In this document: in pieces, positions 45,413 through 56,955 of the stretch | Layout: the number at the start of each line of letters is the position of its first letter | How positions within the stretch are numbered: the first letter of the stretch is position 1 | Origin: an uncultured Pontibacter sp. | GTDB lineage: Bacteria; Bacteroidota; Bacteroidia; Cytophagales; Hymenobacteraceae | Reading direction: 5' to 3' | Length of the DNA: 64,000 nt | Assembly (NCBI RefSeq): GCF_947499215.1 | Contig: NZ_CANMNI010000002.1 | Coordinates: 496,001 to 560,000 of the forward strand | Position numbers and translations under genes: made by a program | Notes under the pieces: generated by a model | The model's database searches: none | Told to the model about the DNA's origin: nothing | The model's input: only the letters and a program-made list of their open reading frames with translations

Positions 45413-48400
45413 TTATCTATTGTTTTGTAGTTCCTGCTGCTTAGCGCGGGTTCCCACACCAGACTTCTTGGACTCAACCAGTGCATCGTACTCATCCTGG
45501 CTACCAACAATTAAGTTTTGGTAGTCACGAAGACCTGTACCGGCTGGGATCAGGTGACCAACGATCACGTTCTCCTTCAGACCGAGCAGTTCATCTGCCT
45601 TACCCTTGATAGCTGCTTCGCTCAGTACCTTTGTAGTCTCCTGGAATGAAGCCGCAGAGATAAAGCTTTGCGTACCCAAAGATGCTTGTGTGATACCTTG
45701 CAGAGTTGGTCTTGATACAGCTGGAGAAGCATCTCGCACTGTCACCAATTTTAAGTCGCGGCGCTTCAGACTGGAGTTCTCATCACGCAGTCTTCTTGCT
45801 GTCACAATCTGTCCAGGCTTCATGTTTGACGAATCTCCTGCTTCCTCAACAACTTTCATGTCGATAATGCGATCATTCTCTTCCATGAAGTTGATCTTGT
45901 CTACTACTTGATGCTCCAAGAAGCTTGTGTCACCTGCATCGATGATTACCACTTTCTGCATCATCTGGCGAACTACCACCTCAATGTGCTTGTCATTGAT
46001 TTTCACACCCTGCAAGCGGTATACTTCCTGAATTTCATTCACAAGATACTCCTGTACAGCGCCCGGTCCCTGAATATTCAGGATATCATTTGGTGTGATC
46101 GCACCATCTGAAAGTGGCATACCTGCACGCACGAAGTCATTGTCCTGTACAAGGATGTGCTTAGAAAGCGGCACCATGTATTTCTTCTTCACGCCGTCTT
46201 TCGACTCAATAAAGATTTCACGGTTACCACGCTTCACGCTACCATAAGTCACGACACCATCGATCTCAGAAACTACCGCCGGGTTAGATGGGTTACGAGC
46301 TTCAAACAATTCCGTAACTCGTGGAAGACCACCTGTAATGTCTCGGGTTTTACCGATTGCACGTGGTATCTTCACCAGAATCTGACCGGCTTTGATTTTC
46401 TCGCCGTTCTCCACCGTTAAGTGAGCTCCTACCGGAATGTTGTAACCCTTCGGTTCTCCACTCTTCGGATTCACTATAATGGCTGGGTTTTGCGTCTTAT
46501 CTTTTGTATCGATGATTACCTTCTCACGGTAACCTGTCTGCTCATCCGACTCTTCACGGTATGTTATACCTTCAATGATCGATTCGTAAGCGATCTCACC
46601 ATCGAACTCAGAAAGGATAACGGCGTTATATGGATCCCAAACACACAGTTGGTCTCCTTTTTCAACTACCTGTCCTTCGTTTACAGTTATGAAAGAGCCG
46701 TAAGGTACGTGGTTGCTAATTAGCAGCTTTCCAGTGGCTGTATCTACAATCTTCACCTCTCCTGAACGTCCCATCACTACTTTCACTGGCTCACCCTCAT
46801 TATTGATGGTGTCGATTGTACGAACATCTTCGAACTCGATCTTACCGGCGAACTTCGCTCTGATCATGGCATCTACCGCAATGTTAGATGCCGTACCACC
46901 TACGTGGAACGTACGGAGTGTCAGCTGTGTACCTGGCTCACCGATGGACTGTGCGGCAATTACACCAACAGCCTCACCTTTCTGCACCATAAATCCTGTT
47001 GCCAGGTTACGGCCGTAGCACTTAGCACAGATACCACGCTTCGATTCGCACGTAAGTACTGAGCGAATCTCTACTGTTTCAATGGCTGTGTTTTCGATGG
47101 CGCGCGCTACTTCTTCAGTAACTTCATCACCAGACTCTACAATCAGCTCATTGGTGATCGGGTCATATACATCATGTACTGTCACGCGACCAAGGATACG
47201 CTCAGATAGAGACTCCACGATATCCTCGTTGTCTTTCAGTGCGCTCACTTCCAGACCTCTCAGCGTACCGCAATCTTCCTCGTTCACGATTACGTCCTGC
47301 GATACGTCTACCAGACGACGAGTCAGGTAACCAGCATCGGCAGTCTTAAGGGCTGTATCGGCAAGACCTTTACGAGCACCGTGTGTTGAGATGAAGTACT
47401 CGATTACATCCAGACCTTCCTTAAAGTTAGAAAGGATCGGGTTTTCGATAATCTCACCAACTGAGCCCTGCAATGATTTCTGTGGCTTAGCCATCAGACC
47501 ACGCATACCACCCAACTGACGAATCTGCTCTCTTGAACCACGAGCACCTGAGTGCATCATCATGAAGATCGAGTTGAAGCCTTGATCATCATTCTCCAAA
47601 CGACGCATCAACGTTTCAGTAATCTGGTTGTTGATACGAGTCCAAATATCGATTACTTGGTTGTAACGCTCGTTGTCTGTGATCAGACCCATCGAGTAGT
47701 TCTGCCATACGGCATCTACATCTTTCTTAGCCTGAGCTACTAGAATGTCCTTCTCTGCTGGAATCTGGATATCACCCAGACCCATTGAGAGACCGCCTTT
47801 ATAAGCAGACTGGAATCCTAGTGTTTTGATATCGTCTAGGAAGTGAGCGGTACGGGCCATACCCGTTTCCTTGAATACTCTTGAGATGATCTGCTGAAGT
47901 TTTTTCTTCGTTAACAGCTCATCAATGTATCCAACCTCTTCCGGTACAAACTGGTTGAAGATAACTCGGCCGGCTACTGTCTCGATTAGTTTCGTTACCA
48001 GTTCACCTTTTTCATCTTTTACTTTAGCTCTTACTTTAATGTAAGCTTGCTTAGAAAGACGGCCTTCGTTGATCGCAATAATAACTTCCTCCGCAGAGTA
48101 GAAGCTCATGCCTTCACCAGGTATAGTTTCATTTTCTGTGCTACGCTTTCCTTTTGATACATAGTATAAACCAAGTACCATGTCCTGAGAAGGTACAGCA
48201 ATAGGTGCACCGTTAGCAGGGTTCAGGATGTTGTGCGAAGCAAGCATCAGCATAGAGGCTTCCAGTACAGCTGCAGGTCCAAGTGGAACGTGCACCGCCA
48301 TCTGGTCACCGTCAAAGTCGGCGTTGAATGCCGTACACACCAATGGGTGCAACTGGATTGCCTTACCTTCGATCAGTTTTGGCTGGAATGCCTGTATACC

Positions 48401-49738
48401 TAATCTGTGGAGCGTAGGAGCACGGTTAAGGAGTACTGGATGGCCTTTCAGCACGTTTTCCAGAATATCCCAAACAACAGGGTCCTTGCGGTCCACAATT
48501 TTCTTTGCTGACTTTACAGTCTTTACGATACCTCTTTCGATCAGCTTGCGGATAATGAACGGCTTGAAAAGCTCAGCTGCCATGTTCTTTGGCAGACCGC
48601 ACTCATGCAGCTTCAGTTCAGGACCAACTACAATTACCGAACGGCCAGAGTAGTCAACACGCTTACCAAGCAAGTTCTGACGGAAACGTCCCTGCTTACC
48701 TTTCAGCATGTCAGAGAGCGACTTCAGCGCACGGTTACCTTCTGCACGCACAGCGTTCACTTTACGTGAGTTGTCGAACAGGGAGTCAACCGCCTCCTGT
48801 AGCATACGCTTCTCATTACGGAGAATCACTTCAGGGGCTTTGATCTCGATCAGACGCTTCAGACGGTTGTTACGGATAATAACACGGCGGTAAAGGTCGT
48901 TCAAGTCAGAGGTTGCGAAACGGCCGCCGTCCAAAGGAACTAGCGGACGAAGCTCTGGTGGAATAACAGGCACCATGCGGATGATCATCCACTCTGGTCT
49001 GTTCTCAATTCTTGTTGTTGCATCACGGAATGCTTCCACTACACGAAGACGCTTCAATGCCTCAGCTTTACGCTGCTGCGATGTCTCGTGAGCGGCAGCG
49101 TGACGAAGCTCGTAGGACAGGTCGTCCAAGTTCGTACGCTCCAATAGCATCTGCAATGACTCAGCTCCCATTTTCGCGATGAACTTATTTGGATCGTTGT
49201 TGTCCAACATCTGGTTCTCACGCGGGAGCTTGTCAATCATATCCAAGTACTCATCTTCAGTCAGGAAGTCGAGTGTATTCACACCGTCTTCTGCCAGAAT
49301 ACCTGGTTGGATTACTACATATCTTTCATAGTAGATGATCTGGTCAAGCTTCTTAGTTGGCAAGCCTAACAGATAACCTATTTTATTCGGAAGAGATTTG
49401 AAGTACCAGATGTGTGCTACAGGAACTACCAGTTCAATGTGGCCCATACGCTCACGGCGCACTTTCTTTTCAGTAACTTCCACACCGCAACGGTCGCAGA
49501 TGATACCTTTATATCTGATTCTTTTATACTTTCCGCAGTGGCATTCCCAGTCCTTTACGGGTCCGAATATTCTTTCGCAGAATAGACCGCCCATTTCAGG
49601 CTTATAGGTTCTATAGTTGATTGTCTCAGGCTTTGTAACCTCGCCATTTGATCTCTCCAGAATCGACTCTGGGGAAGCCAAGCTGATCGTTACTTTGGAG
49701 AAGTCCTGAGTTAGCTTTTTGTTTTTTGCAAATGCCAT
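45413..49738 (-). CDS. rpoC: RNA polymerase beta-prime subunit
   Basis: From the ATG at 49738 this gives 1441 residues. It starts [20 protein letters not shown]; a frame extending 8 codons upstream has no better start. The catalytic motif [12 protein letters not shown] is intact. Zinc-site cysteines are present near the N-terminus (CHCGKYK and CDRCG) and in the C-terminal half ([16 protein letters not shown]). It is somewhat longer than E. coli RpoC (1407). It follows rpoB after a 102-base gap with a strong hairpin. Confidence 0.98.
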   Translation of the reverse strand: MAFAKNKKLTQDFSKVTISLASPESILERSNGEVTKPETINYRTYKPEMGGLFCERIFGPVKDWECHCGKYKRIRYKGIICDRCGVEVTEKKVRRERMGHIELVVPVAHIWYFKSLPNKIGYLLGLPTKKLDQIIYYERYVVIQPGILAEDGVNTLDFLTEDEYLDMIDKLPRENQMLDNNDPNKFIAKMGAESLQMLLERTNLDDLSYELRHAAAHETSQQRKAEALKRLRVVEAFRDATTRIENRPEWMIIRMVPVIPPELRPLVPLDGGRFATSDLNDLYRRVIIRNNRLKRLIEIKAPEVILRNEKRMLQEAVDSLFDNSRKVNAVRAEGNRALKSLSDMLKGKQGRFRQNLLGKRVDYSGRSVIVVGPELKLHECGLPKNMAAELFKPFIIRKLIERGIVKTVKSAKKIVDRKDPVVWDILENVLKGHPVLLNRAPTLHRLGIQAFQPKLIEGKAIQLHPLVCTAFNADFDGDQMAVHVPLGPAAVLEASMLMLASHNILNPANGAPIAVPSQDMVLGLYYVSKGKRSTENETIPGEGMSFYSAEEVIIAINEGRLSKQAYIKVRAKVKDEKGELVTKLIETVAGRVIFNQFVPEEVGYIDELLTKKKLQQIISRVFKETGMARTAHFLDDIKTLGFQSAYKGGLSMGLGDIQIPAEKDILVAQAKKDVDAVWQNYSMGLITDNERYNQVIDIWTRINNQITETLMRRLENDDQGFNSIFMMMHSGARGSREQIRQLGGMRGLMAKPQKSLQGSVGEIIENPILSNFKEGLDVIEYFISTHGARKGLADTALKTADAGYLTRRLVDVSQDVIVNEEDCGTLRGLEVSALKDNEDIVESLSERILGRVTVHDVYDPITNELIVESGDEVTEEVARAIENTAIETVEIRSVLTCESKRGICAKCYGRNLATGFMVQKGEAVGVIAAQSIGEPGTQLTLRTFHVGGTASNIAVDAMIRAKFAGKIEFEDVRTIDTINNEGEPVKVVMGRSGEVKIVDTATGKLLISNHVPYGSFITVNEGQVVEKGDQLCVWDPYNAVILSEFDGEIAYESIIEGITYREESDEQTGYREKVIIDTKDKTQNPAIIVNPKSGEPKGYNIPVGAHLTVENGEKIKAGQILVKIPRAIGKTRDITGGLPRVTELFEARNPSNPAVVSEIDGVVTYGSVKRGNREIFIESKDGVKKKYMVPLSKHILVQDNDFVRAGMPLSDGAITPNDILNIQGPGAVQEYLVNEIQEVYRLQGVKINDKHIEVVVRQMMQKVVIIDAGDTSFLEHQVVDKINFMEENDRIIDMKVVEEAGDSSNMKPGQIVTARRLRDENSSLKRRDLKLVTVRDASPAVSRPTLQGITQASLGTQSFISAASFQETTKVLSEAAIKGKADELLGLKENVIVGHLIPAGTGLRDYQNLIVGSQDEYDALVESKKSGVGTRAKQQELQNNR

Positions 49739-49796
49739 ATTATTATAATAATGTCGATACAATGAATATGCCTTACAGCGATTCTATATAAAGTGC

Positions 49797-49830
49797 GCTA
49801 AGCGTACCGACTTTTGTCAGTACGCTTAGC
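49797..49830 (-). other. Strong hairpin between rpoB and rpoC
   Basis: GCTAAGCGTAC (49797-49807) pairs with GTACGCTTAGC (49820-49830), and inside this GAC pairs with GTC around a TTTT loop after one mismatch. It lies 10 bases after the rpoB stop codon. No T run follows on the transcript, so an RNA processing or stability element is more likely than a terminator. Confidence 0.6.
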
Positions 49831-49840
49831 TTATACTTTA

Positions 49841-52800
49841 CTACTCTAAGGTGATCTCGAGCGCCAGACCTCTTAACTCGTGAATCAATACGTTGAATGA
49901 TTCCGGGATATTTGGTTTCGGCAACACATCGCCTTTCACGATTGCCTCGTAGGCTTTCGCACGGCCGATCACGTCGTCAGATTTCACTGTAAGTATTTCC
50001 TGCAGTACGTTCGAAGCACCGAATGCCTCAAGAGCCCATACCTCCATCTCACCGAAACGCTGACCACCGAACTGGGCTTTACCGCCCAATGGCTGCTGTG
50101 TGATGAGTGAGTATGGTCCGATTGAACGGGCGTGCATCTTATCGTCAACCAAGTGACCTAGTTTCAGCATGTAAATAATACCTACTGTTACAGGCTGGTC
50201 AAAGCGATCGCCAGACAGACCATCGTACAGGTATGAACGACCGAACTTCGGAAGTCCTGCCTCCGCCAGTTCTGCTGAAACTTGGTCCTCAGTGGCGCCG
50301 TCGAAGATCGGAGTAGCATAAGTTCTACCCAGTTTCTTTCCAGCCCATCCAAGTACAGTCTCATAGATTTGACCGATGTTCATCCTTGAAGGTACACCCA
50401 GTGGGTTCAGCACGATATCCATTGGTTCTCCTGTTTCCAAGAATGGCATATCCTCTTCACGCACAATACGGGCAACCACACCCTTGTTACCGTGACGACC
50501 AGCCATCTTGTCACCCACTTTCAGCTTACGCTTCTTCGCGATGTATACCTTGGCTAGCTGCACGATACCTGCTGGCAACTCATCTCCTACCTCCAATGTG
50601 AAACGCTCACGCTTGAAGTGTGCGGAAGTAATGTTACGGCGCTTGTTGTAGTTTTTCACAAGTTCCACCAGCATGCTATTGGTCTTCTCGTCGGCAGTCC
50701 AGTTTTCCAGAATTAGATCCTTGAACATGTTCACCTCTTCCGGGACCGCATAGTTACTTTCGTCCTTATATGGGTTCTTCTCAGGGAATAGGGCCTCAAT
50801 AATGTTCTTTCTAGAGAATTTAGAGCCTTTTGTCAGAATCTCATCACCGAACTTGTGCTTAATACCCTGAGACGTCTTGCCTTCCAGCAAAGCCACCAGT
50901 TTATCAACCATCACGTTCTTAATAGCGTTCAGATCCTTCGAGTATTTAACTTTTAACTCTTCAACCTCTTTCTTAGACTTAGCACGCAGGTTTTTGTCTT
51001 TCTTAGGTCTAGAGAAAAGTTTTGTCTCAATAACTACACCGTTCAGTGATGGCGGCGCCTTAAGCGAGGCATCCTTCACGTCACCGGCTTTGTCACCGAA
51101 GATCGCACGCAGAAGTTTTTCTTCCGGAGTCGGGTCTGTCTCACCTTTCGGTGTGATCTTGCCTATCAAGATGTCACCTTCACGAACCTCGGCACCGATA
51201 CGGATTATACCGTTCTCATCAAGGTTCTTTACGGCTTCCTCGCTAACGTTCGGAATTTCAGAAGTAAGTTCTTCTTCACCACGCTTGGTCTCACGAACTT
51301 CAAGTTCGAATTCCTCGATGTGGATAGAAGTGAAGATATCATCTCTTACTACTTTTTCAGAGATAACAATAGCATCCTCGAAGTTGTAACCTTGCCATGG
51401 CATGAACGCCACCTGCATGTTACGACCGATTGCCAGTTCACCATTGTTAGTGGCGTAACCTTCGCAAAGCGGCTGTCCTTTTGTTACACGCTGACCGGTA
51501 TAAACGATCGGCGTCAGGTTAATGCAGGTATCCTGGTTTGTTCTTCTGAACTTGATCAGGTTGTATGTTACATACTCCGCATCAAAAGCAACCAGCTTCT
51601 CTTCCTCTGTCAGATCGTATTTAACTACAATCTTATTAGCATCTACGAAGTCAATTAAACCGTCGCCTTCAGCGATTACCAGTGCTCTTGAGTCGATAGC
51701 CGCTCTTCTTTCCAAACCGGTACCTACGATTGGAGCCTCAGGCTTCAACAGTGGAACGGCTTGGCGTTGCATGTTCGAACCCATCAGGGCACGGTTGGCG
51801 TCATCGTGCTCCAAGAATGGAATCAACGAAGCCGCTACCGATACGATTTGGTTCGGCGCAACGTCCATATAGGTATAGGTGTTAGGCTCTTCCACAGGGA
51901 AGTCACCCTCAAAACGACCTTTTACTCTATCATTGATAAAGTTACCCTTATCATCGATAATGGCGTTAGCCTGCGCGATGTGGTGGGTATCTTCCTCCTC
52001 AGCCGTCAGGTATTCAACGGTACCGTTCATCTCCACGATACCTTCATTCACCTTACGATAAGGCGTTTCGATAAAGCCCATGTGGTTCACGCGAGCGTGC
52101 ACACAAAGCGATGAAATCAGACCGATGTTCGGACCTTCTGGCGTTTCGATTGTACAAAGACGACCGTAGTGCGTGTAGTGAACGTCACGAACCTCGAAAC
52201 CGGCTCGTTCTCTTGAAAGACCGCCTGGTCCGAGTGCAGATACACGACGCTTGTGCGTCACTTCTGCCAGCGGGTTGGTCTGGTCCATGAACTGAGACAG
52301 CTGGTTTGTTCCGAAGAACGAGTTGATCACAGAAGAAAGCGTACGAGCGTTGATCAGGTCAACAGGCTTGAAGTCTTCGTTGTCACGCACGTTCATACGC
52401 TCCTTGATGGTTCTTGCCATACGGGCAAGGCCTACTCCGAACTGCGCGTAAAGCTGCTCACCTACCGTTCTTACACGGCGGTTGCTCAAGTGGTCAATAT
52501 CATCCACTACAGCTTTAGAGTTGATCAAACCGATCAGGTACTTCACGATCAGGACGATGTCCTCATTGGTTAAAACCTTCGCATCCCAGTTTGTATCGAG
52601 ACCCAGCTTTTTGTTAATTCTGTAACGACCAACTTCTCCTAGATCATAACGCTTGTCAGAGAAGAATAGCTTCTGGATAATATCACGTGCAGTTTCTTCG
52701 TCTGGCGCTTCTGTGTTACGAAGCTGACGGTAGATCTGCTCAACCGCTTCTTTCTCAGAGTTGGAGTTATCTTTCTGGAGCGTGTTATAGATGATGGCGT

Positions 52801-53719
52801 AGTCCGCAATATTAACATTCTCACGGTGGAGAATGATAGACTTTGTACCGGAATCAACTATTACATCTATATCCTCTTGGGTGATTTCTGAATCTCGCTC
52901 CAAAAGAACCTCATTACGGTCAATTGATACAACCTCACCAGTATCCTCATCAACGAAGTCTTCAGTCCAAGTACGTAGTACACGAGCAGCCAATCTGCGG
53001 CCGATCGCGTTCTTCAGGTTAGTCTTAGTTGCTGGCAGTTCTTCTGAAAGGCCAAACAAGTCCAAGATATCCTTATCCGTACCGTAACCGATGGCACGCA
53101 ATAGCGTGGTTACCGGGAACTTCTTCTTACGGTCGATGTAAGCATACATCACGTTGTTAACGTCCGTTGCAAACTCAACCCAAGATCCTTTAAAAGGAAT
53201 AATTCTGGCAGAATACAGTTTTGTACCGTTCGTGTGCTTGCTTTGTGCGAAGAACACGCCTGGTGATCTGTGAAGTTGAGATACAATAACACGTTCAGCC
53301 CCATTTATTACAAATGAGCCTTTCTCAGTCATGTATGGGATATTACCCAAGAAAACTTCCTGTTCGATCGTCTCAAAGTCTTCGTTATCCTCATCATTAC
53401 AGATAAGGCGAAGCTTAGCTTTAAGCGGAACAGAATATGTAAGACCTCTGTCGATGCACTCATCCACTGAGTACTTCGGAGGATCTATATGATAGTCGAT
53501 AAACTCTAGTACAAAGTTTTCTCGTGAATCGGAAATCGGAAAGTTCTCAGCGAACACCTTGAACAAACCTTCCTGAGCCCTATTCTCAGCTGGAGTCTCC
53601 AGCTGGAAGAAGTCCTGGAATGACTGTAGCTGAACGTCCAAGAAGTCAGGGTAGTCAATAACCGGGTTTATAGAGGCAAAATTGATTCGCTCTGTCGTTT
53701 TATTCTTAGCCAAAGCCAT
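49841..53719 (-). CDS. rpoB: RNA polymerase beta subunit
   Basis: This 1292-residue catalytic subunit has the rifampicin region [20 protein letters not shown] followed by [20 protein letters not shown]. The residues equivalent to E. coli Q513, D516, H526, R529, S531 and L533 are unchanged, so a sensitive pattern is expected. The C-terminal signature [20 protein letters not shown] is present. It follows rplL after 152 bases that contain two hairpins. Confidence 0.98.
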   Translation of the reverse strand: MALAKNKTTERINFASINPVIDYPDFLDVQLQSFQDFFQLETPAENRAQEGLFKVFAENFPISDSRENFVLEFIDYHIDPPKYSVDECIDRGLTYSVPLKAKLRLICNDEDNEDFETIEQEVFLGNIPYMTEKGSFVINGAERVIVSQLHRSPGVFFAQSKHTNGTKLYSARIIPFKGSWVEFATDVNNVMYAYIDRKKKFPVTTLLRAIGYGTDKDILDLFGLSEELPATKTNLKNAIGRRLAARVLRTWTEDFVDEDTGEVVSIDRNEVLLERDSEITQEDIDVIVDSGTKSIILHRENVNIADYAIIYNTLQKDNSNSEKEAVEQIYRQLRNTEAPDEETARDIIQKLFFSDKRYDLGEVGRYRINKKLGLDTNWDAKVLTNEDIVLIVKYLIGLINSKAVVDDIDHLSNRRVRTVGEQLYAQFGVGLARMARTIKERMNVRDNEDFKPVDLINARTLSSVINSFFGTNQLSQFMDQTNPLAEVTHKRRVSALGPGGLSRERAGFEVRDVHYTHYGRLCTIETPEGPNIGLISSLCVHARVNHMGFIETPYRKVNEGIVEMNGTVEYLTAEEEDTHHIAQANAIIDDKGNFINDRVKGRFEGDFPVEEPNTYTYMDVAPNQIVSVAASLIPFLEHDDANRALMGSNMQRQAVPLLKPEAPIVGTGLERRAAIDSRALVIAEGDGLIDFVDANKIVVKYDLTEEEKLVAFDAEYVTYNLIKFRRTNQDTCINLTPIVYTGQRVTKGQPLCEGYATNNGELAIGRNMQVAFMPWQGYNFEDAIVISEKVVRDDIFTSIHIEEFELEVRETKRGEEELTSEIPNVSEEAVKNLDENGIIRIGAEVREGDILIGKITPKGETDPTPEEKLLRAIFGDKAGDVKDASLKAPPSLNGVVIETKLFSRPKKDKNLRAKSKKEVEELKVKYSKDLNAIKNVMVDKLVALLEGKTSQGIKHKFGDEILTKGSKFSRKNIIEALFPEKNPYKDESNYAVPEEVNMFKDLILENWTADEKTNSMLVELVKNYNKRRNITSAHFKRERFTLEVGDELPAGIVQLAKVYIAKKRKLKVGDKMAGRHGNKGVVARIVREEDMPFLETGEPMDIVLNPLGVPSRMNIGQIYETVLGWAGKKLGRTYATPIFDGATEDQVSAELAEAGLPKFGRSYLYDGLSGDRFDQPVTVGIIYMLKLGHLVDDKMHARSIGPYSLITQQPLGGKAQFGGQRFGEMEVWALEAFGASNVLQEILTVKSDDVIGRAKAYEAIVKGDVLPKPNIPESFNVLIHELRGLALEITLE

Positions 53720-53749
53720 GGAATTTTAACGTTTACAATATGATTCCAG

Positions 53750-53771
53750 CACATAGCTATACACATAGCTA
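53750..53771. repeat. Tandem 12-base repeat in the rpoB leader
   Basis: CACATAGCTA occurs twice (53750-53759 and 53762-53771) with TA between, giving a period of 12 bases. It lies 31 bases before the rpoB start codon. Confidence 0.5.
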
Positions 53772-53776
53772 CGGGC

Positions 53777-53802
53777 AAAAAAAGGATTCACCATTTGAAT
53801 CC
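53777..53802 (-). terminator. Attenuator-like terminator between rplL and rpoB
   Basis: GGATTCA (53784-53790) pairs with TGAATCC (53796-53802) around a 5-base loop. Seven T follow on the minus strand. The stem is short, so partial termination is expected, which would set the ratio of L7/L12 to polymerase subunits. Confidence 0.6.
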
Positions 53803-53809
53803 ATATACA

Positions 53810-53849
53810 AACAGGAAAAGACCTGACGAATATGCCAGGTCTACCTGTT
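53810..53849 (-). other. Two-part hairpin after rplL
   Basis: AACAGG (53810-53815) pairs with CCTGTT (53844-53849), and inside it AGACCTG (53819-53825) pairs with CAGGTCT (53836-53842). It lies just beyond the rplL stop codon and may be a processing site like the RNase III site in E. coli rplL-rpoB. Confidence 0.5.
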
Positions 53850-53871
53850 ATCGGTATGTTGGTAAGTGAGA

Positions 53872-54252
53872 TTATTTAACCTCTACTTCAGCACCAGCTT
53901 CTTCCAAAGATTTCTTCAGTGATTCAGCTTCGTTCTTGTCCACACCTTCTTTAAGAGGCTTAGGAGCGCCGTCTACCAGTTCTTTCGCTTCTTTCAAGCC
54001 AAGACCAGTCAATTCTTTTACAAGCTTAACAACTGCAAGCTTAGATGCACCAGCTGACTTAAGGATTACGTCAAAAGAAGTTTTTTCTTCTGCAGCAGCT
54101 CCACCGTCAGCAGCACCACCACCAGCCATCATAACTGGAGCAGCAGCAGCTGGCTCGATACCATACTCATCCTTAAGAATTGTAGCTAGTTCATTAACCT
54201 CTTTCACAGTTAAGTTAACTAACTGCTCAGCGAATGCTTTCAAATCTGCCAT
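53872..54252 (-). CDS. rplL: 50S ribosomal protein L7/L12
   Basis: This 126-residue stalk protein recruits translation factors. It has an N-terminal dimer domain ([20 protein letters not shown]), an Ala/Gly hinge ([16 protein letters not shown]) and the C-terminal factor-binding domain ([20 protein letters not shown]). It follows rplJ by 41 bases. Confidence 0.98.
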   Translation of the reverse strand: MADLKAFAEQLVNLTVKEVNELATILKDEYGIEPAAAAPVMMAGGGAADGGAAAEEKTSFDVILKSAGASKLAVVKLVKELTGLGLKEAKELVDGAPKPLKEGVDKNEAESLKKSLEEAGAEVEVK

Positions 54253-54293
54253 TTTATTGAAATTAAAAGTTACTTATTGATTACGTTTTTAAA

Positions 54294-54818
54294 TTATTCT
54301 TTTTCAGATAGGGTTTTCAGGATGCCGGCAAGTTTGCCACCGCTGCTCTGGAGAGCAGAAACAACATTCTTAGCTGGAGACTGAAGTAAGCCAATGATAT
54401 CGCCGATAAGCTCATTCTTAGACTTGATGCTAGCTAATGTGTCAAGCTGGTTCTCACCAACATAAACACCGCCATCAATATAGGCACCCTTCAACAATGG
54501 AAGCGTATTGCCTTTCTTTCTGAAGTCTTTCAGAAGCTTACCAGGAGCATTACCTGACTCAGCAGAAAACAAGATACCAGATGAACCTTTCAGTACTTCC
54601 TCTAGCGTGGCAGTGTCTGCCTCTAGGGTATCTAATGCTTTCTTAATGAAAGTGTTTTTGTAAACTTTGTACTCCAAGCCTCTTTCGAAGGCCATTCTCC
54701 TGAACTGGTTAATGCTGGCTACACTCATAGTAGACGCATCTGTGATATAGAAATAGCTAGTGTTCGCTAACTTCTCGCTCAGGTCTTTAACAATTATCTC
54801 TTTTTCTTCCCTGGTCAT
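54294..54818 (-). CDS. rplJ: 50S ribosomal protein L10
   Basis: From the ATG at 54818 this gives 174 residues; nine more codons upstream overlap rplA and are not part of the family. L10 anchors the L7/L12 stalk. Signatures are SYFYITDASTMSVASINQFR and RRMAFERGLEYKVYKNTFIK. The gap to rplA is only 4 bases, so the long L10 autoregulatory leader of E. coli is absent here. Confidence 0.96.
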   Translation of the reverse strand: MTREEKEIIVKDLSEKLANTSYFYITDASTMSVASINQFRRMAFERGLEYKVYKNTFIKKALDTLEADTATLEEVLKGSSGILFSAESGNAPGKLLKDFRKKGNTLPLLKGAYIDGGVYVGENQLDTLASIKSKNELIGDIIGLLQSPAKNVVSALQSSGGKLAGILKTLSEKE

Positions 54819-54822
54819 GTTC

Positions 54823-55515
54823 TTAGATAGTTGCGTTCTTGTCAACGATTACGGCCGGGCTCATTGTGCTAGACAATGTTATGCTCTTAATGTAAGTACC
54901 CTTTGCTGAAGATGGCTTCAGTCGGTTCAGTGTAGCAATTACTTCTGCAGCGTTCGCGGCAAGTTGCTCTGGCGAGAAAGACACTTTGCCAACACTTGTA
55001 TGGATAATACCATACTTGTCAACTTTAAAGTCGATCTTACCTGCTTTTACTTCTTTAACTGCTTTAGCAACGTCTTGAGTAACTGTACCCGACTTTGGGT
55101 TTGGCATCAGGTTACGAGGACCTAAGATTCTACCCAAACGACCAACTTTAGCCATTACTGCAGGCATCGTGATGATCACGTCTACGTCAGTCCAACCTTT
55201 TTCAATTTTTTGGATATAGTCATCAAGACCTACGAAGTCAGCACCCGCATCTTTAGCTTCCTGCTCTTTGTCAGGAGTAACCAATGCTAGTACTTTAACG
55301 TCTTTACCGGTGCCATGCGGAAGGGTAACAATACCACGAACCATTTGGTCGGCTTTGCGAGGGTCAACGCCTAAGCGTACATCAATATCAACAGAGGCAT
55401 CAAACTTGGTAAAAGTGATATCTTTTACTACTGAAGCCGCATCTGTTAAAGAATACTCTTTTGTCAGGTCAACCTTTTCTAAAGCTGCTTTCCTGTTCTT
55501 TGAAATCTTCGCCAT
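54823..55515 (-). CDS. rplA: 50S ribosomal protein L1
   Basis: This 230-residue protein moves the E-site tRNA and can repress its own mRNA. The signature [20 protein letters not shown] is clear, with [20 protein letters not shown] in the N-terminal part. It lies between rplK and rplJ. Confidence 0.98.
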   Translation of the reverse strand: MAKISKNRKAALEKVDLTKEYSLTDAASVVKDITFTKFDASVDIDVRLGVDPRKADQMVRGIVTLPHGTGKDVKVLALVTPDKEQEAKDAGADFVGLDDYIQKIEKGWTDVDVIITMPAVMAKVGRLGRILGPRNLMPNPKSGTVTQDVAKAVKEVKAGKIDFKVDKYGIIHTSVGKVSFSPEQLAANAAEVIATLNRLKPSSAKGTYIKSITLSSTMSPAVIVDKNATI

Positions 55516-55531
55516 TATCCTTTAACTCTAA

Positions 55532-55975
55532 TTATTCGTTCCACGGAGCGTTTCCAGACACTGTAATACCCATGCTTCTTGCTGTACCGGCTACCATTTT
55601 CATGGCAGACTCCAGTTTGAAAGCATTTAAGTCAGGCATTTTCAGCTCTGCAATCTCTCTTACCTGATCCCATGTAACTGAACCTACTTTGTTACGGTTA
55701 GGCTCTTTAGAACCTCCCTTAATTTTAGCAGCATCCATTAACAATACCGGAGCAGGGGGCGTCTTAATAACGAAGTCGAAGGACTTATCTGCGTATATTG
55801 TAATCAACACTGGTAACACTTGTCCCGGCTTATCTTGGGTTCTAGCATTAAACTGCTTACAGAACTCCATGATGTTAAGACCTTTAGAACCAAGTGCAGG
55901 TCCAATCGGTGGCGATGGATTCGCGGCACCTCCCTTTACCTGAAGTTTCAGGTAACCTTTTATTTCCTTTGCCAT
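55532..55975 (-). CDS. rplK: 50S ribosomal protein L11
   Basis: This 147-residue protein of the GTPase centre is needed for the RelA response in other bacteria. It starts [20 protein letters not shown], with [20 protein letters not shown] and the C-terminal RNA-binding domain ending [13 protein letters not shown]. It lies between nusG and rplA. Confidence 0.98.
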   Translation of the reverse strand: MAKEIKGYLKLQVKGGAANPSPPIGPALGSKGLNIMEFCKQFNARTQDKPGQVLPVLITIYADKSFDFVIKTPPAPVLLMDAAKIKGGSKEPNRNKVGSVTWDQVREIAELKMPDLNAFKLESAMKMVAGTARSMGITVSGNAPWNE

Positions 55976-55987
55976 TATATGTATTTA

Positions 55988-56545
55988 CTACGATTCTTTT
56001 TCTACCTGCATGTAATTCAGCTCAACAGGTGTGTTACGGCCAAATATCTTCACCATAACGTTAAGCTTCTTACGCTCTTCAAACACTTCCTCCACAGTAC
56101 CCGAGAATCCGCTGAAAGGACCGTCCATCACTTTCACCATCTCACCTACCAAGAACGGGGTATCCAGTACCTCAGCTTGCTCTTCCGCTTCGTCTACAGT
56201 ACCCAGAATTCTGTTTACTTCTGACTGACGAAGAGGAACTGGCTTCTTGTTCTGACCTCCTTCATTGGACCCAAGGAAACCAATAACACCAGGCGTGCTG
56301 ATAATAATGTGCTCAGCCTCACCGTGTGATAGATCTGCCTGCACTAGCACGTAACCTGGAAAGAAGTTGCGTTCTCTGATCTTTTTCTTTCCGCCTCGCA
56401 TCTCATACACCTTTTCGGCAGGTATAAGAACTTGAGGTACATACTCACCCAGGTTCTGTCTGATTACTTCGTTCTCGAGATAAGCTTTTGCCTTTTTTTC
56501 TTGGCCGCTTACCGCACGAACCACATACCATTTTAACTCAGCCAT
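55988..56545 (-). CDS. nusG: Transcription termination/antitermination factor NusG
   Basis: This 185-residue protein has an NGN domain (LKWYVVRAVSGQEKKAKAYL) that binds the polymerase clamp and a C-terminal KOW domain (MVKVMDGPFSGFSGTVEEVF) that binds Rho or S10. The length is normal. It follows secE by 9 bases. Confidence 0.98.
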   Translation of the reverse strand: MAELKWYVVRAVSGQEKKAKAYLENEVIRQNLGEYVPQVLIPAEKVYEMRGGKKKIRERNFFPGYVLVQADLSHGEAEHIIISTPGVIGFLGSNEGGQNKKPVPLRQSEVNRILGTVDEAEEQAEVLDTPFLVGEMVKVMDGPFSGFSGTVEEVFEERKKLNVMVKIFGRNTPVELNYMQVEKES

Positions 56546-56554
56546 AGACTTTTA

Positions 56555-56746
56555 TTAAAACTGGTTGTAAAACCACGACAGGGTTGAGTCAAACACAAAA
56601 TCCATCGCTCCGACTACAAGGGCAAAAATCAAAGAGCCAATCAACACCAATACAGAACTATTCTGTAAATCAGAATATGAAGGCCATGAAACCTTGTTTT
56701 TCATTTCCTCCACTGTCTCGTCTATGTAGCCTTTTACTTTGCTCAT
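56555..56746 (-). CDS. secE: Preprotein translocase subunit SecE
   Basis: From the ATG at 56746 this gives 63 residues. A frame extending further overlaps the tRNA-Trp gene and is not credible. A short amphipathic part (YIDETVEEMKNKVSWPSYSD) precedes one membrane helix (SVLVLIGSLIFALVVGAMDF). This is the single-helix form of SecE. It lies between tRNA-Trp and nusG. Confidence 0.95.
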   Translation of the reverse strand: MSKVKGYIDETVEEMKNKVSWPSYSDLQNSSVLVLIGSLIFALVVGAMDFVFDSTLSWFYNQF

Positions 56747-56774
56747 CGCCTTCGCTTTAATAGATTGTAAATTG

Positions 56775-56847
56775 CACGGGTGGAGAGACTCGAACTCCCA
56801 GCCAATGGTTTTGGAGACCACTACTCTACCAATTGAGCTACACCCGT
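56775..56847 (-). tRNA. tRNA-Trp (anticodon CCA)
   Basis: A 73-base cloverleaf with acceptor ACGGGTG/CACCCGT, D-stem GCTC, anticodon loop CTCCAAA (anticodon CCA) and T-loop TTCGAGT. The 3' CCA is not encoded. It lies just upstream of secE, a common arrangement. Confidence 0.97.
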
Positions 56848-56878
56848 AAAAAAATGCACACCAATTTTAATTGGAGTG

Positions 56879-56908
56879 CAAATTTATTTAAAAGAATATT
56901 AAAAACAA
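56879..56908 (-). promoter_or_regulatory. Promoter of the tRNA-Trp-secE-nusG operon
   Basis: The minus strand has TTG (56908-56906), 19 bases, then TAAATTTG (56886-56879), a perfect match to TTG-N19-TAnnTTTG. The TTG lies inside the tuf terminator stem. Confidence 0.75.
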
Positions 56909-56947
56909 ACCCGTCCCCGAAAAAAGATTCCAGAAACGGGTTTGTTT
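56903..56947 (-). terminator. Terminator of tuf
   Basis: A 12-base stem AAACAAACCCGT (56903-56914) / ACGGGTTTGTTT (56936-56947) begins 9 bases after the tuf stop codon, with T-rich flanks on the minus strand. Confidence 0.85.
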
Positions 56948-56955
56948 AATATTAA

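Noticed and set aside
53750..53771. Possible start of a CRISPR-like array
   Set aside because: Only two 10-base units with a 2-base spacer are present. No array, leader or cas gene is visible.
54819..54845. Longer L10 start and an L10 autoregulatory leader
   Set aside because: The upstream codons overlap rplA and are outside the family. The 4-base rplA-rplJ gap leaves no room for a leader.
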